Shown one piece after another: positions 1 through 6,500 of a DNA stretch of 6,500 bases; positions within the stretch are counted from its first letter, which is position 1; every line of letters starts with the position of its first letter. The DNA is from an uncultured Flavobacteriales bacterium (GTDB lineage Bacteria; Bacteroidota; Bacteroidia; Flavobacteriales_D; Sanyastnellaceae). The notes below the pieces were generated by a model, which saw nothing but the letters and a program-made list of their open reading frames with translations, was not told where the DNA came from and did no database searches. Position numbers and translations under genes: made by a program. The stretch covers positions 1-6,500 of the forward strand of contig CALACF010000004.1 in the NCBI GenBank assembly GCA_937890245.1, read 5' to 3'.

Positions 1-1
1 T

Positions 2-1243
2 GGAAAATGGGTCGAGGTGCAGATCCGCAGCCGGCGCATGGACGAAATCGCAGAGAAGGGCTACGCGGCGCATTGGCGATACAAAGGGCAGAACGAAGAC
101 AGCCGGCTCGACGTATGGATCGGGCAGATCCGCGAGGTGATCGAATCGGGGCAGGACAGCGCCCTGGAGTTTGTCGATGAGTTGAAGCTGGACCTGTTCA
201 ACGACGAGGTTTACATTTTTACGCCCAATGGTGATTTGGTGGTGCTGGCCCAAGGTGGAACGGCCCTCGACTTCGCGTTTCGCGTGCACTCGCAGGTTGG
301 AACGCATTGCATTGGTGCGAAGGTGAACAAGAAATTGGTGCCCATTGGGCATGTGTTGCAGAGCGGCGATCAAGTGGAAATCCTGACTTCACGCAAGCAA
401 CGACCACGTGAGAGTTGGCTAAACATGGTGGTGACCGCGAGTGCGCGGGCAAAAATTCGCAGCGCGCTGAAGGCGGATTCTCGCAAACTAGCGGCCCAAG
501 GGAAAGACCGACTCCGCAGGAGATTTCGGGCCCTTCACGTCGAGTTCATCCAGGCAAATATCCAAGCTTACGTGGACCGATTGAAGCTCGACAGCCCGGC
601 CGAACTGTTCTTGCGGATCGCCGAAGAGCGCATCCAAATTCAAGAGCTGCCGCCCCATGAGATTCGAGCGGGCCGCTTGACGTTTGACGCCTCGCTGGCC
701 GACCAGAAGAAGGCGTCTGAGAAAAGTTCGCCTAAAGCTTCGAAGACGGCTCCGGCTTTGCAGAAAATGCCCGACAAAGGGTCGGCCCTGGTCTTGGGAG
801 CGGATAGACAAAAACTCGATTACTCCTTTGCCCATTGCTGCAAACCAATTCCTGGAGACGATGTGTTCGGTTTTGTCACAGTAAGTGGCGGAATCAAAGT
901 GCACCGCTCGGCCTGTCCGAACGCCACGCAGCTCATGTCCAAGTATGGTTACCGGGTGCTCAAAGCTGAGTGGGACGAGGGCAAGTCGGCAAAAAAAACA
1001 CCGCGGGCGCAGGCTTCATTGGCATTCAAGGGAATAGACGATGTGGGATTGGTCAATCAAATCACACAGATTATTTCGTCGGACATGAACGTCGATATGA
1101 AGCGGGTCAGTTTCGAGAGTTTGGACGGAATTTTCGAGGGAAAAGTGGACGTGTTGGTGCAGGACACAAGGCATTTGGGAGAGCTTATTGAAAAGTTGCG
1201 AAAAGTTGAAGTGGTTCACATGGTCCACAGGCATGATGACTGA
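2..1243 (+). CDS. rel: RelA/SpoT-family (p)ppGpp synthetase/hydrolase, C-terminal part (5' end outside window)
   Basis: The frame is open from the left edge, so this is the 3' portion of a longer gene and its true start is not visible; the GTG at 17 is an internal Val codon. Numbering from that codon, it opens with the end of the synthetase domain (VEVQIRS, then AEKGYAAHW at about 12-20). A TGS domain follows at about 64-124 (DEVYIFTPNGD through SGDQVEILTS), then a helical region at about 132-220. After a Lys/Ser/Ala-rich linker (about 228-256) comes the zinc-finger domain with H273, C274, C275, H296 and C300, and an ACT domain at about 332-405. Long Rel proteins make and hydrolyse (p)ppGpp, and these C-terminal domains couple the enzyme to the ribosome and regulate it. 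Whether this copy is bifunctional cannot be judged because the HD hydrolase and most of the synthetase lie outside. purA follows after 36 bases. An A8 run (991-998) lies just before the ACT domain. Family assignment is very secure. Confidence 0.96.
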   Translation, partial: GKWVEVQIRSRRMDEIAEKGYAAHWRYKGQNEDSRLDVWIGQIREVIESGQDSALEFVDELKLDLFNDEVYIFTPNGDLVVLAQGGTALDFAFRVHSQVGTHCIGAKVNKKLVPIGHVLQSGDQVEILTSRKQRPRESWLNMVVTASARAKIRSALKADSRKLAAQGKDRLRRRFRALHVEFIQANIQAYVDRLKLDSPAELFLRIAEERIQIQELPPHEIRAGRLTFDASLADQKKASEKSSPKASKTAPALQKMPDKGSALVLGADRQKLDYSFAHCCKPIPGDDVFGFVTVSGGIKVHRSACPNATQLMSKYGYRVLKAEWDEGKSAKKTPRAQASLAFKGIDDVGLVNQITQIISSDMNVDMKRVSFESLDGIFEGKVDVLVQDTRHLGELIEKLRKVEVVHMVHRHDD

Positions 1244-1279
1244 GCCGGCGGGGCTAACTTGCACGCTTAATTAAAAACG

Positions 1280-2551
1280 ATGAAAGTCGATGTACTTCTC
1301 GGACTCCAGTGGGGGGACGAAGGAAAGGGTAAAATTGTTGATGTGCTGACGCCTCAGTACGACATCATTGCCCGTTTTCAAGGCGGGCCCAATGCAGGCC
1401 ACACCCTGATTTTTGACGGCATCAAGCACGTGCTGCACACCATTCCCAGTGGGATTTTTCACAAGGAGGTGATGAATGTGATCGGCAATGGCGTAGTGAT
1501 CGACCCGGTGATTTTCCGAAAGGAGGTCGACGAGCTGTTGGCCTTGGGCGTTGAAGTGAAACCTCGGCTGCTCATCTCGCGCAAGGCACATTTAATCTTG
1601 CCTACCCACCGGTTGCTCGACGCGGCAAACGAAAAGGAGAAGGGAAAAAAGAAGATCGGATCCACATTGCGCGGCATCGGGCCGACGTACATGGACAAGA
1701 CCGGGCGCAATGGCTTGCGGGTCGGTGATATTTTCCGGCCTGACTTCAAGGAGCGCTACGACGCTTTGGTGAGCAAGCACCGTGGGCTCTTGGCGCATTT
1801 TGACTACGACTACGATTTGAGCGAGTTTGAGCCTGCGTGGCTTGAGGCGATCGAGTTTTTACGGAACATGCAGGTGATCGATTCAGAGCATTGGATCAAT
1901 GAGCAGCTCGACGCGGGCAAACGCGTTTTGGCTGAAGGTGCACAAGGCGCCTTGCTCGACATCGATTTTGGGTCTTACCCTTTCGTCACATCTTCTACCA
2001 CGACTTCGGCTGGGGCATGCACAGGCTTGGGCATTGCGCCCAATCGGATTGGAGAGGTGATCGGCATTTTCAAGGCATACTGCACTCGGGTCGGATCGGG
2101 GCCCTTCCCGAGCGAGTTGCATGACGAAACGGGCGACGCTTTGCGGGCGGCCGGACATGAATTTGGAGCGACAACAGGGCGGCCACGCCGCTGTGGATGG
2201 CTCGATATTCCAGCCCTGCACTACGCGACGATGATCAATGGTGTGACAAAGCTTTGCATGATGAAGGCAGACGTTTTGGGCGACTTCGATACGGTCCCAG
2301 TCTGTACGCACTACGACGTGGATGGCGAGCAGACGAATCGTCTGCCATACAACGTGGATGAAGGCGTACTTCAGCCTGTGACGCAGGACATGCCGGGTTG
2401 GCCTGGCGATCAGACAGGCATTCGGACCGTGGAGGAATTGCCCTCAACGTTGGTCGATTACATGGTCTACATCGAGGAGAAAATGGGCGTGCCGATCGAC
2501 ATCGTTTCGCTCGGACCTGACCGGGTGCAAACCATCATTCGCAACAGCTGA
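1280..2551 (+). CDS. purA: Adenylosuccinate synthetase
   Basis: Catalyses IMP + aspartate + GTP to adenylosuccinate, the first committed step from IMP to AMP, in the cytoplasm. The 423-residue product is full length for the family. It carries the N-terminal GTP-binding loop GDEGKGK (12-18), with Asp13 and His41 (GGPNAGHT, 35-42) at the positions of the E. coli catalytic pair. Further family blocks are GSTLRGIGPTYMDKTGRNG (127-145), EGAQGALLDIDFGSYP (219-234), the TTGRPRR loop with GWLD (298-309), KADVL (329-333) near the guanine-recognition site, and the C-terminal LGPDR (411-415). The ATG at 1280 is effectively forced: an in-frame TAA lies at 1268-1270 and only TTA, AAA and ACG separate them. 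No Shine-Dalgarno is present; the start is preceded by AT-rich TTAATTAAAAACG. It sits 36 bases after rel and 5 bases before the ABC transporter gene, so co-transcription with both is plausible. No defects seen. Confidence 0.98.
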   Translation: MKVDVLLGLQWGDEGKGKIVDVLTPQYDIIARFQGGPNAGHTLIFDGIKHVLHTIPSGIFHKEVMNVIGNGVVIDPVIFRKEVDELLALGVEVKPRLLISRKAHLILPTHRLLDAANEKEKGKKKIGSTLRGIGPTYMDKTGRNGLRVGDIFRPDFKERYDALVSKHRGLLAHFDYDYDLSEFEPAWLEAIEFLRNMQVIDSEHWINEQLDAGKRVLAEGAQGALLDIDFGSYPFVTSSTTTSAGACTGLGIAPNRIGEVIGIFKAYCTRVGSGPFPSELHDETGDALRAAGHEFGATTGRPRRCGWLDIPALHYATMINGVTKLCMMKADVLGDFDTVPVCTHYDVDGEQTNRLPYNVDEGVLQPVTQDMPGWPGDQTGIRTVEELPSTLVDYMVYIEEKMGVPIDIVSLGPDRVQTIIRNS

Positions 2552-2556
2552 ACTGA

Positions 2557-4317
2557 ATGAGCGCGTCGGACCAAGTTTCCGTTTATAGCATTGCAAAGCG
2601 CGTATATGCGCTGCTGAATTCGCGGGAGCGGCGCCGAACCTTGCTGATGCTCGGCGGGGTGTTGGCCAACAGCTTCGTTGACATTCTCGGACTCGCCATT
2701 GTCGTGCCGGTCATCGGACTGGTCGTGGACCGCAGCGCGATTCACAGCAACGGTTATTTGGCTGCTGTCTTTGATTGGTCGCAGCGATGGTTGGGCGTGG
2801 CAGATGACGTGCAGTTTCTGATTTTGCTCAGCCTCTTGATGGCAGGCGGTTTCTTCTTTAAGGCGTTTTTCGGAATGTTCGTTGCGCTCTATCAGGCACG
2901 CTTCTCCATGGCGGTTGCCCATCGCCTGCAGGGGCAAATGTGGGATTACCATTTTTCCTCCTCCTTTGCCCAATTGCGATCGATGGAGTCCGGGAAAATT
3001 CTCACGGAAATCAGCAATTGGCCTTTGAGATTTTCTGACCAAGTGCTCGTCGGCATCCTTTCTTTGCTCACCGAAGTCGTCGTCGTGGCATTGATCATCA
3101 TTGGCTTGTTGAGCTACGATGTTTTGGCATTTGGCGGGGTCGGTCTCATTTTACTTTTTGGAACACTGGTCATTCGAAAGGTGACAAATCAGCGACTGAA
3201 GCGGTATAGCGCTTTGCAGAAGAAAATTATTCCGAAAATCAACACACTGTTAAACAACTCAATACGCGGCTTTGTCGAACTCATTTCCTTCCGAGCAGTT
3301 GACAAGGTAAAGGCCAATTTTCTACGCGACACCAGGAGATTGTTCAGGGTCAACGGCAACACCGTCGTCCTGCAAGCGATGCCCGTCCGTTTGTTCGAAG
3401 CCCTGGCCGTCACCGCCGTCGCGGGTTCGATTATCATCGGACTTGCAGTCAACCCTGACCTGAGTTCTTTTTCAACGCTCACCATTCTCGCTCTCAGCGC
3501 CTACCGCGTGATGCCTGCAATGAGCCGACTGAACGGTAGAATTATTGCCATTCGCGGGCAACATTATCTGATGGAGGCGATTGAAATCGCAGCAAACACC
3601 ACGCGTGTCGATGGGAATTACAGCGGCTCGACCAATGTTCAACCAACAGCGCCGATGGGCTTTTCGGTTGAAAAGGTTGTGCTTCGCTATGGCGATGACG
3701 AGCCGGTCATGACCGACTTCTCAGAGACCTTCGGGCCTGGAAAAATGCACGCCATCGTGGGCGGATCGGGATCGGGCAAGAGCACCCTGGTCGGAGCCCT
3801 TATGGGGCTTCACTTGCCGGAAAGCGGACGAATTTGCATCGCAGATGCCGACGGCGTCGAGCGCGCCATCGGCGTCGATATTTCACATGCGGATTGGCTG
3901 CGTTGCACGAGTTATCTCTCACAGCATCCGTTCCTATTCACAGGAACTGTTTGGGAAAACCTCACCCTCAGTCTTGAAAACGTGCCTTTTAACGAAGAGG
4001 ACGCCATGGCTTTGGTGGATCAACTCGAATTGGGTGACTGCCTCGGAGAAGCGCCCCTCTCATACCAATTGCTCGCCGGCGGGTCCAACCTGAGCGGCGG
4101 TCAAATGCAGCGCTTGGCCTTGCTACGCGCTTTGCTTCACAAGCGGCCAATCTTGATCTTGGATGAAGCCACAAGCGCCTTGGATGTGACGTTGCGCGAC
4201 AGAGTCCACGACTTGCTTCGCGCCGAAGCAGACCGCGGCGTCACCGTTTTGCTCGTAACCCACGATGGCGCCTTGGCCGATCGATGCGACCGGGTCATCG
4301 AGATTTCCACTGACTGA
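2557..4317 (+). CDS. ABC exporter/flippase, fused membrane and ATPase domains (PglK/MsbA-like)
   Basis: A 586-residue half-transporter, expected to work as a homodimer in the inner membrane. The N-terminal half has hydrophobic segments at about 30-57, 85-112, 163-185, 188-206 and 280-298, consistent with a six-helix type IV exporter fold, with a cytosolic loop around 205-270. The C-terminal half is a complete nucleotide-binding domain: Walker A GGSGSGKST (402-410), Q-loop Gln456 (YLSQHPF), signature LSGGQ (512-516), Walker B ILILDE with catalytic Glu537, D-loop SALD (540-543) and switch His569 (VTHD). All ATPase residues are intact, so it should be active. The N-terminal pattern (ANSFVDILGLAIVVPVIGLV) resembles the PglK/WlaB group that flips lipid-linked oligosaccharides, and the glycosyltransferase neighbours support a glycan substrate. 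That is inference; a peptide or lipid substrate is possible. It starts 5 bases after purA and its last 23 bases overlap the convergent glycosyltransferase gene. No Shine-Dalgarno. Confidence 0.93.
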   Translation: MSASDQVSVYSIAKRVYALLNSRERRRTLLMLGGVLANSFVDILGLAIVVPVIGLVVDRSAIHSNGYLAAVFDWSQRWLGVADDVQFLILLSLLMAGGFFFKAFFGMFVALYQARFSMAVAHRLQGQMWDYHFSSSFAQLRSMESGKILTEISNWPLRFSDQVLVGILSLLTEVVVVALIIIGLLSYDVLAFGGVGLILLFGTLVIRKVTNQRLKRYSALQKKIIPKINTLLNNSIRGFVELISFRAVDKVKANFLRDTRRLFRVNGNTVVLQAMPVRLFEALAVTAVAGSIIIGLAVNPDLSSFSTLTILALSAYRVMPAMSRLNGRIIAIRGQHYLMEAIEIAANTTRVDGNYSGSTNVQPTAPMGFSVEKVVLRYGDDEPVMTDFSETFGPGKMHAIVGGSGSGKSTLVGALMGLHLPESGRICIADADGVERAIGVDISHADWLRCTSYLSQHPFLFTGTVWENLTLSLENVPFNEEDAMALVDQLELGDCLGEAPLSYQLLAGGSNLSGGQMQRLALLRALLHKRPILILDEATSALDVTLRDRVHDLLRAEADRGVTVLLVTHDGALADRCDRVIEISTD

Positions 4318-5440
4318 TCATCGCCTCGAGGGCTTTCACCGTTTCATCGGCAATCCTCGGCCAGGTGTAGCGCTGGACTTTCTTGTGCGCCTTCTCGCCC
4401 ATCGATTGAAGCACGCTGGGCTCTGCCCATGCAGCAGCCGTCATGGCCTCCGCCAACGCTTCGGGGTCCCCAGCGGGAACACACCAACCCGTTTCCTCAT
4501 CTACCAGTTCCCGTACCGCACCGACATCCGTCGCCACAACGGCCAATCCCCGAGCCATCGCTTCGAGGATAACAGTGGGCATGCCCTCTGAGTAGGAGGG
4601 CGAGAGCAATACGTCGGCCTGATCAAAAATTTGCATCAGATCAATTCGGTCCATCACCACCCCGTGGTGTTTCACCCGATGCGGCGGCGAAACCAAGTCC
4701 GGCCATTCGCCCACCAAGTCCAAGTCAATGGCCAAGTCCATCTTCTCCAGAGCTGCAATCAGCACATCAAACCCCTTGGCCGGCTCATGCCGCCCTACCA
4801 AAACAAAGCGCGGCGGCCTGCCGATTTCTGGATTCAAGCGTCTCAACGGCAAATTTTCTGGAATCTCTTCTGGGTCCAAGGCATTGGCCAGATTAACAAT
4901 TCTCGTCTGGTCACAGCCTACAGACATCAATATCTCAGTCAACTCTCCGCCCAACGAAACAACCGAATCAGCGGCCAGCATTTGCCCGGCAATGGGCTGA
5001 AGCATGCGCTGAGTCAACCACTGCTTAGCCGTATGTGCCTGGAAAAACATATTTAGGCCGTGCAGGTTCACCATCACCGGAAAAGGCCCATTGAGCAGGG
5101 CAAGACCCGTCATGCCCTGTGCATAGCAAACGTCAAAATCAGCACCAACTACAGCTGCAACAGCCTTTGCATAAGACCGCATTTCCCGGATGTAATGGCC
5201 AGGGAGAGATCCTTGACCTGGCATTGCGACAGGAACCCATTCAACCAGTCCTCGAGAAGTTTCTGGCATTGTAGCCTCTACCGTACAAATATCTGGGGCC
5301 TGCTCGCCTGCTGCACCGCAGTATACCACAGTTAGACTTTCCACACGAGAGGCCAATTGGGCAATCAACAGCGTGCTATGTCGCTGCGTACCCCCAAGTT
5401 GGAAAGGCCAGAGTCCATCTGTCAAAAAAAGCAGTCGCAC
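4295..5440 (-). CDS. GT4-type (GT-B fold) glycosyltransferase
   Basis: A 381-residue retaining-type glycosyltransferase that probably moves a sugar from an NDP-sugar to a lipid-linked or glycan acceptor on the cytoplasmic face of the membrane. The N-terminal half has the opening MRLLFLTDGLWPFQLGGTQR with the Gly-Gly loop used by GT4 enzymes, and NLHGLN at 125-130. The C-terminal donor domain shows FVLVGRHEPAKG (212-223), with Arg217 and Lys222 at the usual phosphate-contact positions, then the E-x7-E motif Glu285/Glu293 (SEGMPTVILEAMARG), followed by VVATDVGAVREL and a GWCVPAGD segment. No signal peptide or membrane helix. The start is GTG at 5440; an in-frame TAG at 5456-5458 leaves no other candidate upstream and the N-terminus fits the family. 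The 3' end overlaps the convergent ABC gene by 23 bases, and the 5' end is 29 bases from the divergent GT2 gene. Sugar and acceptor cannot be told from sequence. Confidence 0.93.
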   Translation of the reverse strand: MRLLFLTDGLWPFQLGGTQRHSTLLIAQLASRVESLTVVYCGAAGEQAPDICTVEATMPETSRGLVEWVPVAMPGQGSLPGHYIREMRSYAKAVAAVVGADFDVCYAQGMTGLALLNGPFPVMVNLHGLNMFFQAHTAKQWLTQRMLQPIAGQMLAADSVVSLGGELTEILMSVGCDQTRIVNLANALDPEEIPENLPLRRLNPEIGRPPRFVLVGRHEPAKGFDVLIAALEKMDLAIDLDLVGEWPDLVSPPHRVKHHGVVMDRIDLMQIFDQADVLLSPSYSEGMPTVILEAMARGLAVVATDVGAVRELVDEETGWCVPAGDPEALAEAMTAAAWAEPSVLQSMGEKAHKKVQRYTWPRIADETVKALEAMISQWKSR

Positions 5441-5469
5441 GTCCGAAAGTAACGGCTATTTTTCGGGCG
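5441..5469. promoter_or_regulatory. Short divergent gap between GT4 and GT2 genes; possible promoter elements
   Basis: Only 29 bases separate the GTG of the GT4 gene from the ATG of the GT2 gene. Against the Bacteroidota -7 consensus TAnnTTTG there is a near match for the rightward gene (TATTTTTC, 5457-5464) and one for the leftward gene (TACTTTCG on the minus strand, 5444-5451). Each differs at one defined base. I find no TTTG -33 element at proper spacing for either, and both sit so close to the start codons that transcripts would be nearly leaderless. Promoters more likely overlap the opposite gene's 5' coding DNA. Weak call. Confidence 0.25.
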
Positions 5470-6342
5470 ATGTTCGAGTCCAGCACAACTTCAGTTGATG
5501 TAATCATGCCCACCAAAGGGCGCGTACCCTATTTCCTGGAGGCGCTCGAAACTGTGGTCGCACAAAAATACCGACCGGTCAAACTAATCGTCGTGGATGA
5601 CGGTTGCTCCGAAGACGAAGTCGCACAAATCGATCGTGCGCTGGCGGAAGCAAACAACGAGAGCGATCAATTCAACGCCGTCCGGATTGTTCACGCCGGA
5701 GCTGGTGCCGCTGCAGCTCGCAATGCCGGATTCCGCCATGGACAATCACCGTTTGTCCTCTGGGTAGATTCAGACGACTGGCTCCTCCCTCATAAACTGG
5801 AGCACGATCTCGACCTACTTAGCACAACGGGATCTGATTTTGTCGTCAGTCGTGCTCAGCACAAGCGCAACGGGAAACTAACCGATGCCTATTGGGGCGA
5901 CGAAGTCCCACACGATCAAGCCCAATTTTCATATCCATTTCAGACCATGTGTGCGTTGTTCCAGCGGTCATTTATTTCGACAAATCAGCTTCATTGGAAT
6001 GAAAGACTCGACACAACAGATGATTGGGAGTTTTCAAATCGGGCTTTGCTCGCATGCACAAAGATGAAGTTCTCGACAAATGTGACCGCCATCTATCGAC
6101 AACCAAATAGCACATCTGAATCGCTCGGGTCCGCATTGAATGTTGGAAAAATAAGTCGCCAATTGCGCGGCATCGACAAGGTCCTGCGGCTGAAAAAGCG
6201 TGCTCACGGAAAGATCGGCGGGATGTACAAGCTCAAGCACATTCGCCACGCTTGGTTCTTGCTCGGTGAGGCAACCAAACGGGGAAATCTTCGCACCACT
6301 GGACAAGCCCTCCGATCAATGGCCCGCGCTTTGACCTCCTGA
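5470..6342 (+). CDS. GT2-type (GT-A fold) glycosyltransferase
   Basis: A 290-residue inverting-type glycosyltransferase of the family that adds sugars during polysaccharide, LPS or glycoprotein glycan assembly in the cytoplasm. The GT-A nucleotide-binding region is clear: DVIMPTKGR (10-18), KLIVVDDG (38-45) with the conserved Asp pair, GAAAARNAGF (79-88), and the metal-binding DSDD (100-103) in LWVDSDDWLLP. TTDDWEF (182-188) matches the region that supplies the catalytic Asp in GT2 enzymes. The C-terminus is basic (LKKRAHGK, about 241-248) and lacks strong membrane helices, so it is probably soluble or peripheral and not a polymerising synthase. The ATG at 5470 fits because conserved strand beta-1 begins about eight residues later, as is usual. 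The MBOAT gene follows in the same direction after 22 bases, so the two are probably co-transcribed. Donor and acceptor are unknown. Confidence 0.94.
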   Translation: MFESSTTSVDVIMPTKGRVPYFLEALETVVAQKYRPVKLIVVDDGCSEDEVAQIDRALAEANNESDQFNAVRIVHAGAGAAAARNAGFRHGQSPFVLWVDSDDWLLPHKLEHDLDLLSTTGSDFVVSRAQHKRNGKLTDAYWGDEVPHDQAQFSYPFQTMCALFQRSFISTNQLHWNERLDTTDDWEFSNRALLACTKMKFSTNVTAIYRQPNSTSESLGSALNVGKISRQLRGIDKVLRLKKRAHGKIGGMYKLKHIRHAWFLLGEATKRGNLRTTGQALRSMARALTS

Positions 6343-6364
6343 GCGAGAAAACCAGCCTAGACCT

Positions 6365-6500
6365 ATGTTGTTCAACTCCGTCGAATTCGCGCTCTTCCTG
6401 CCCTTGGTTTTCGGGGTGTATTGGATGCTCAATGGAAAGTTGCGCATTCAAAACGCGTGGATTGTGCTCAGCAGTTATGTGTTCTACGGCTGGTGGTCTT
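6365..6500 (+). CDS. MBOAT-family membrane O-acyltransferase (AlgI-like), N-terminal fragment cut by window edge
   Basis: Only the first 45 codons are visible; the frame is open to the right edge. The product starts MLFNSVEFALFLPLVFGVYW and continues to LRIQNAWIVLSSYVFYGWWS. This is the characteristic N-terminus of AlgI/PatA-like MBOAT proteins: an LFNS-EF start, a hydrophobic helix at about 8-24, then a short basic loop and a second helix with the SYVFYGWW signature. These multi-pass inner-membrane proteins transfer acetyl or other acyl groups to polysaccharides or peptidoglycan, often with a periplasmic SGNH/AlgX-like partner encoded next door. The catalytic His lies outside the window. The start is 22 bases after the GT2 stop, without a Shine-Dalgarno. 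With two glycosyltransferases and a flippase-like ABC protein upstream, glycan O-acylation is the natural inference. Confidence 0.88.
   Translation, partial: MLFNSVEFALFLPLVFGVYWMLNGKLRIQNAWIVLSSYVFYGWWS

Noticed and set aside
17..19. GTG at 17 as the start of the Rel protein
   Set aside because: The frame is open to the left edge and the preceding residues GKWVE continue the synthetase domain, so the gene is truncated by the window.
488..904. A 138-codon minus-strand frame inside rel
   Set aside because: Antisense to the Rel helical and zinc-finger regions, with no domain of its own.
1244..1279. Possible promoter or terminator in the rel-purA gap
   Set aside because: GCCGGC and TTAATTAA are short palindromes only, and TAACTTGC differs from the TAnnTTTG element at two defined bases; nothing supports a separate signal.
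1883..2311. A 142-codon minus-strand frame inside purA
   Set aside because: Antisense to conserved PurA motifs; composition typical of a reverse-strand shadow.
2467..3042. A 191-codon open frame on the minus strand across the purA end and ABC start
   Set aside because: It is fully antisense to two well-supported genes, its translation is a His/Gln/Arg-rich string with no recognisable domain, and it matches what frame shadows look like.
4296..4330. Possible terminator hairpin at the convergent junction (TCGAG near 4298 and CTCGA near 4325)
   Set aside because: The stem would be only about five pairs with a long loop and no T-tract, so it is not a credible intrinsic terminator.
4631..5056. 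A 141-codon plus-strand frame antisense to the GT4 gene
   Set aside because: It lies wholly inside the GT4 coding region and its translation has no family motif, while the GT4 frame carries all expected motifs.

Overview
The window looks like ordinary chromosomal DNA from a member of the Bacteroidota, of moderate GC content judged by eye. Two things suggest this. The Rel C-terminus has a Bacteroidota-style zinc-finger region, with an HCC-PIPGDDVFGFVT core followed by GGIKVHR and CPNA. None of the five visible start codons has a recognisable Shine-Dalgarno sequence, and several are preceded by A-rich DNA instead. The assignment is an inference and has not been checked by any search.

Layout: (1) 2-1243 (+), the C-terminal part of a long Rel/SpoT-type (p)ppGpp enzyme, its start lying outside the window; (2) 1280-2551 (+), complete adenylosuccinate synthetase (purA); (3) 2557-4317 (+), a complete ABC exporter/flippase with fused membrane and ATPase domains; (4) 4295-5440 (-), a GT4-type glycosyltransferase whose 3' end overlaps the ABC gene by 23 bases; (5) 5470-6342 (+), a GT2-type glycosyltransferase divergent from the GT4 gene across 29 bases; (6) 6365 to the window edge (+), the N-terminus of an MBOAT-family membrane O-acyltransferase. 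Coding density is very high. No gap exceeds 36 bases, and I see no tRNA, rRNA, IS element, CRISPR array or convincing intrinsic terminator.

The window falls into two halves. The left half is nucleotide metabolism and stringent response: Rel makes or degrades (p)ppGpp, and PurA makes the AMP precursor and is a known (p)ppGpp target in other bacteria. The right half reads as the edge of a surface-glycan locus: a PglK/MsbA-like flippase, two glycosyltransferases of different folds and an acyltransferase that could O-acetylate a polysaccharide. The ABC gene starts 5 bases after purA, so the two halves may be joined by one transcript.

I found no clear sign of an undescribed system. The points most worth a second look are the direct rel-purA-flippase linkage, the convergent and divergent packing of the GT4 gene, and an A8 tract in the Rel linker just before the ACT domain.
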